DNA of 64,000 nucleotides from NCBI RefSeq assembly GCF_014652855.1, contig NZ_BMZP01000009.1, forward strand, positions 1 to 64,000, in the 5' to 3' direction. The notes below the pieces were generated by a model that saw nothing but the letters and a program-made list of their open reading frames with translations, ran no database searches and had not been told where the DNA came from. Positions within the stretch are counted from its first letter, which is position 1. Every line of letters starts with the position of its first letter. The translations under genes were made by a program, and so were the position numbers. Below, piece after piece: positions 61,868 to 64,000 of the stretch. This DNA comes from Novosphingobium pokkalii. Lineage in GTDB: Bacteria; Pseudomonadota; Alphaproteobacteria; Sphingomonadales; Sphingomonadaceae.

Positions 61868-63132
61868 ACCACCTCCAGCGCCTGCGCCAGATCGGCGATC
61901 AGGTCATCCTCGTGCTCGATCCCCACCGACATGCGGATGGTGCCATCGGTAATCCCGCCGGCCAGGCGCTTTTCGGGCGACACCGCATAGTGCGTGGTGC
62001 TGGCCGAATGGCACACCAGCGTTTCCGACCCGCCCAGGCTGACCGCCACCTTCATCAGGCGCAGCGCATCGAGCATGCGGAAGGCCTCGGCCTCCCCACC
62101 CTTGAGGTGGAACGAAAAGGTCGATCCTGCGCCGCTGCACTGGCGATCGAACACCGCGCGCTGCGGGCTGCCTTCGGGCAGGAAACCGAGGTAGGTGATG
62201 CCGGCCACCTTGGGATGATCGCGCAGGAATTCGGCAATCTTGCGCGCGTTGCGCATCGCCCTTTCCGACCGCACATGCACGCTTTCCATCGAGCGCAGCA
62301 CCAGCCAGCTCGTGAACGGATCGAGGTGGCTGCCCAGCGTGGTGCGCAGCAGGCGCAAGGGCGCGATCAGCTCCAGCTTGCCCGAAACCCCGCCGGCCAG
62401 CAGGTCGCTGTGCCCGCCGCAATACTTGGTGAGCGACGTCATGCACAAGTCCACCCCCAGCGCGATCGGGCGCTGGGCAAAGGGACCGAGCAGGGTGTTG
62501 TCGCAGACCACCAGCGGGCGGCGCCCGGTGCGCGCGCCGATATCGTCGGCCAGCGCCACGATCATGGGCAGGTCGGTGATCGCCGCCGTCGGGTTGGCCG
62601 GGGTTTCGATCACGATCATCGCCAGCGGCCCGGCGGCTAGCGCCTTGTCCGCCTGGGCGCGCACGTGATCGGCGTCGCAGCCGTCGGTAATGTCGAACGG
62701 GGTCACGCCGAACTGCGGCATGAACATGTTGAGCAGGCCATCGGTGCCGCCATAGATCGGGCGGGAATGCAGCACGCTGTCGCCGGGCCGCAGATGGGCC
62801 AGCGCGATCGCGCTGTGCGTCGCCATGCCGGAGGCAAACACGGCGGCCGCTTCGGCGCCGTCCACGGCCGCCAGGCGGCTTTCCAGCATATCGAGGTTGG
62901 GATGGCCGAGCCGGGCATAGATGTGGTGGGTCTTGCCCACTTCCGGCCCGGTGCCGTCGAAATAGGCCTCGTGAATGGCCTTGGCCTGGGCGGCCGATTC
63001 ATAGACGAACGTGCTGGTCAGGTAGACCGGCGGCTTGGCCGCGCCACCGGCCTGCGCCGGATCATACCCGGCGGCGACGGCCAGCGTCTCTGGCCGCACG
63101 CCCGGCCGCACATGGGGCGCGTCAGGCTGCAT
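61864..63132 (-). CDS. Cys/Met-metabolism PLP enzyme (cystathionine gamma-synthase/methionine gamma-lyase family)
   Basis: A 422-residue fold-type I PLP enzyme. The PLP lysine is in SLTKYCGGHSD, with the upstream Asp in LVVCDNTLLGP and a Tyr/Gly-rich SRPIYGGTDGL cofactor loop. The N-terminal YARLGHPNLDMLE is the family substrate/PLP segment. Its ATG overlaps the end of the Rieske gene by 11 bases and its end overlaps the flavoprotein gene by 4, so it is built into this catabolic operon rather than a methionine pathway. Gamma- or beta-elimination from an amino acid made by its neighbours is plausible; the exact activity is not predictable. Confidence 0.86.
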   Translation of the reverse strand: MQPDAPHVRPGVRPETLAVAAGYDPAQAGGAAKPPVYLTSTFVYESAAQAKAIHEAYFDGTGPEVGKTHHIYARLGHPNLDMLESRLAAVDGAEAAAVFASGMATHSAIALAHLRPGDSVLHSRPIYGGTDGLLNMFMPQFGVTPFDITDGCDADHVRAQADKALAAGPLAMIVIETPANPTAAITDLPMIVALADDIGARTGRRPLVVCDNTLLGPFAQRPIALGVDLCMTSLTKYCGGHSDLLAGGVSGKLELIAPLRLLRTTLGSHLDPFTSWLVLRSMESVHVRSERAMRNARKIAEFLRDHPKVAGITYLGFLPEGSPQRAVFDRQCSGAGSTFSFHLKGGEAEAFRMLDALRLMKVAVSLGGSETLVCHSASTTHYAVSPEKRLAGGITDGTIRMSVGIEHEDDLIADLAQALEVV

Positions 63133-64000
63133 GGCTCAGGCTCTTGGCCGGAACGGTGCCGCCAGCAAGCTGCTCGTCGAGATAGTCCCGTGCCTTGGCG
63201 CAATACCAGTCGACGAACCGCACCACCAAGACTTCGGCCTCGGGCGAATAGGGGCCGGGGGTGTAGCCGGGGCTGTCCACGCCCTGCTGGTTGTTTTCGG
63301 CCAGTTCCTTGTCCTGCATATTGGTGGTGTTCCACAGTTCCACCAGCCGCGCGCGATCATAGTCCACGCCTTCGACCGCATCCTTGTGCACCAGCCACTT
63401 GGCGGTCACCAGGGTTTCGCGCGGGCCAACCGGCATGGCGCTGAAGAAGAACAGGTGATCGCCCACCGCATGGGCAAAGCTGTGCGGCTCCAGCGCCCAG
63501 CGCAGCGAGCCGACGTCGCCATCGCCCACGGCCACCATCGACCGCGCCACCAGCGGCTGCCCATCCATCGACATCGACTGCATGCCGGGGTTGAGCGGGA
63601 AGCGGATCGCCTGCCACCAGTCTTCGCCAACCGGGCCGGTGGCCAGGCCCAGATCCTTCATCCGCGCCTCGAACTGCGCGGCGTGATCGGCCTCGCCAAA
63701 TTCGAAATACGACGACGCGCTGACCGGGAACGTGCGCGAAAGCTCGGGGTGCGAGGCCTGGCAGTGATAGCACTCGCGCCCGTTTTCCAGCACCAGCTTC
63801 CAGTTGGCGTATTCGGTCAGCGTTTCGGTGTGCGCCACTTTGGCATTGGCCAGATCATGTGGCGCCAGCAGGGCTTCCATGCCCTGGCGAAACGCCTCGA
63901 ACGGCAGCGGCGTGTCGGCCAGGCAGATATAGATCACGCCTGCCACGATCTCGCAGTGCACTTCGCGCAGGCCATGCTCGGCATTGTCGAAATCGGCCGG
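63122..64000 (-). CDS. Rieske-type oxygenase, catalytic domain (5' end outside window)
   Basis: The C-terminal ~290 residues of a ring-hydroxylating/N-demethylating oxygenase alpha subunit. The reading frame stays open to the window edge, so the N-terminal [2Fe-2S] Rieske domain lies upstream and was not seen. The mononuclear iron site is recognisable in WKLVLENGRECYHCQASHPE: the two His ligands follow the Glu, as in the GbcA-like betaine and stachydrine demethylases, which share ECYHC. The late NNQQGVDSPGYTPGPYS segment is also typical of that group. It leads an operon with a PLP lyase and two flavoproteins. A quaternary amine or N-methylated amino acid is a reasonable substrate guess. Confidence 0.85.
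   Translation of the reverse strand, partial: PADFDNAEHGLREVHCEIVAGVIYICLADTPLPFEAFRQGMEALLAPHDLANAKVAHTETLTEYANWKLVLENGRECYHCQASHPELSRTFPVSASSYFEFGEADHAAQFEARMKDLGLATGPVGEDWWQAIRFPLNPGMQSMSMDGQPLVARSMVAVGDGDVGSLRWALEPHSFAHAVGDHLFFFSAMPVGPRETLVTAKWLVHKDAVEGVDYDRARLVELWNTTNMQDKELAENNQQGVDSPGYTPGPYSPEAEVLVVRFVDWYCAKARDYLDEQLAGGTVPAKSLSHAA

Overview
The window is GC-rich DNA from an alphaproteobacterium, most likely a sphingomonad (Novosphingobium/Sphingobium type). I infer this from the many TonB-dependent receptors, tryptophan-halogenase-like flavoproteins beside a receptor, a Caulobacter-type oxidative xylose pathway, TPR-sulfotransferases and REP-like repeats; no marker gene proves it. No rRNA, tRNA, CRISPR array or insertion sequence was seen.

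Region by region. 1-2.2 kb: a membrane diguanylate cyclase and a divergent conserved winged-helix protein. 2.5-9.7 kb: a GH5 glucanase, a minus-strand xylose operon (xylX, xylB, xylC and a sugar porter) and a divergent GH35 beta-galactosidase with a 3' frameshift. 9.8-14.2 kb: a Fur-box-linked siderophore receptor, small membrane protein and PepSY protein. 14.2-18.2 kb: GH29 alpha-fucosidase and GH31 alpha-xylosidase. 18.3-24.5 kb: two tryptophan-halogenase-like proteins and a 1002-residue TonB receptor. 25.0-34.5 kb: a LacI regulator, a GH3 beta-glucosidase, a SASA acetylesterase and a GH74-GH39 fusion enzyme.

Together, 6.7-34.5 kb reads as a xyloglucan utilization locus. The GH74 half would cut the backbone outside the cell or at its surface, the large receptor would import oligosaccharides, the esterase, GH29, GH35 and GH31 would strip acetyl, fucose, galactose and xylose, GH3 would release glucose, and xylose would enter the Weimberg pathway. 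A 14-bp LacI-type palindrome (consensus TGRTAGCGCTAYCA) recurs in the control regions of GH35/xylX, GH31, LacI/GH3 and esterase/GH74, with a weaker copy before the receptor, which points to one local regulon.

34.6-42.8 kb: a DHA2-type efflux pump, a GMC dehydrogenase with its gluconate-dehydrogenase-subunit-3-like partner, a sugar isomerase-like TIM barrel, a Gfo/Idh/MocA oxidoreductase, an MFS porter and a TetR regulator. This looks like oxidation of sugars or glycosides to keto-sugars. 42.9-51.9 kb: glpK, an alpha/beta hydrolase, a TPR-sulfotransferase and another TonB receptor on the minus strand, with glpD divergent. 51.9-56.9 kb: a membrane PQQ glucose dehydrogenase, a DUF3429-like protein, an aldo/keto reductase and a LysR regulator. 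57.1-64.0 kb: a minus-strand group with a Rieske oxygenase cut by the window edge, a PLP gamma-lyase family enzyme, two FAD oxidoreductases of the opine-oxidase/HcnBC type and a CocE-type hydrolase.
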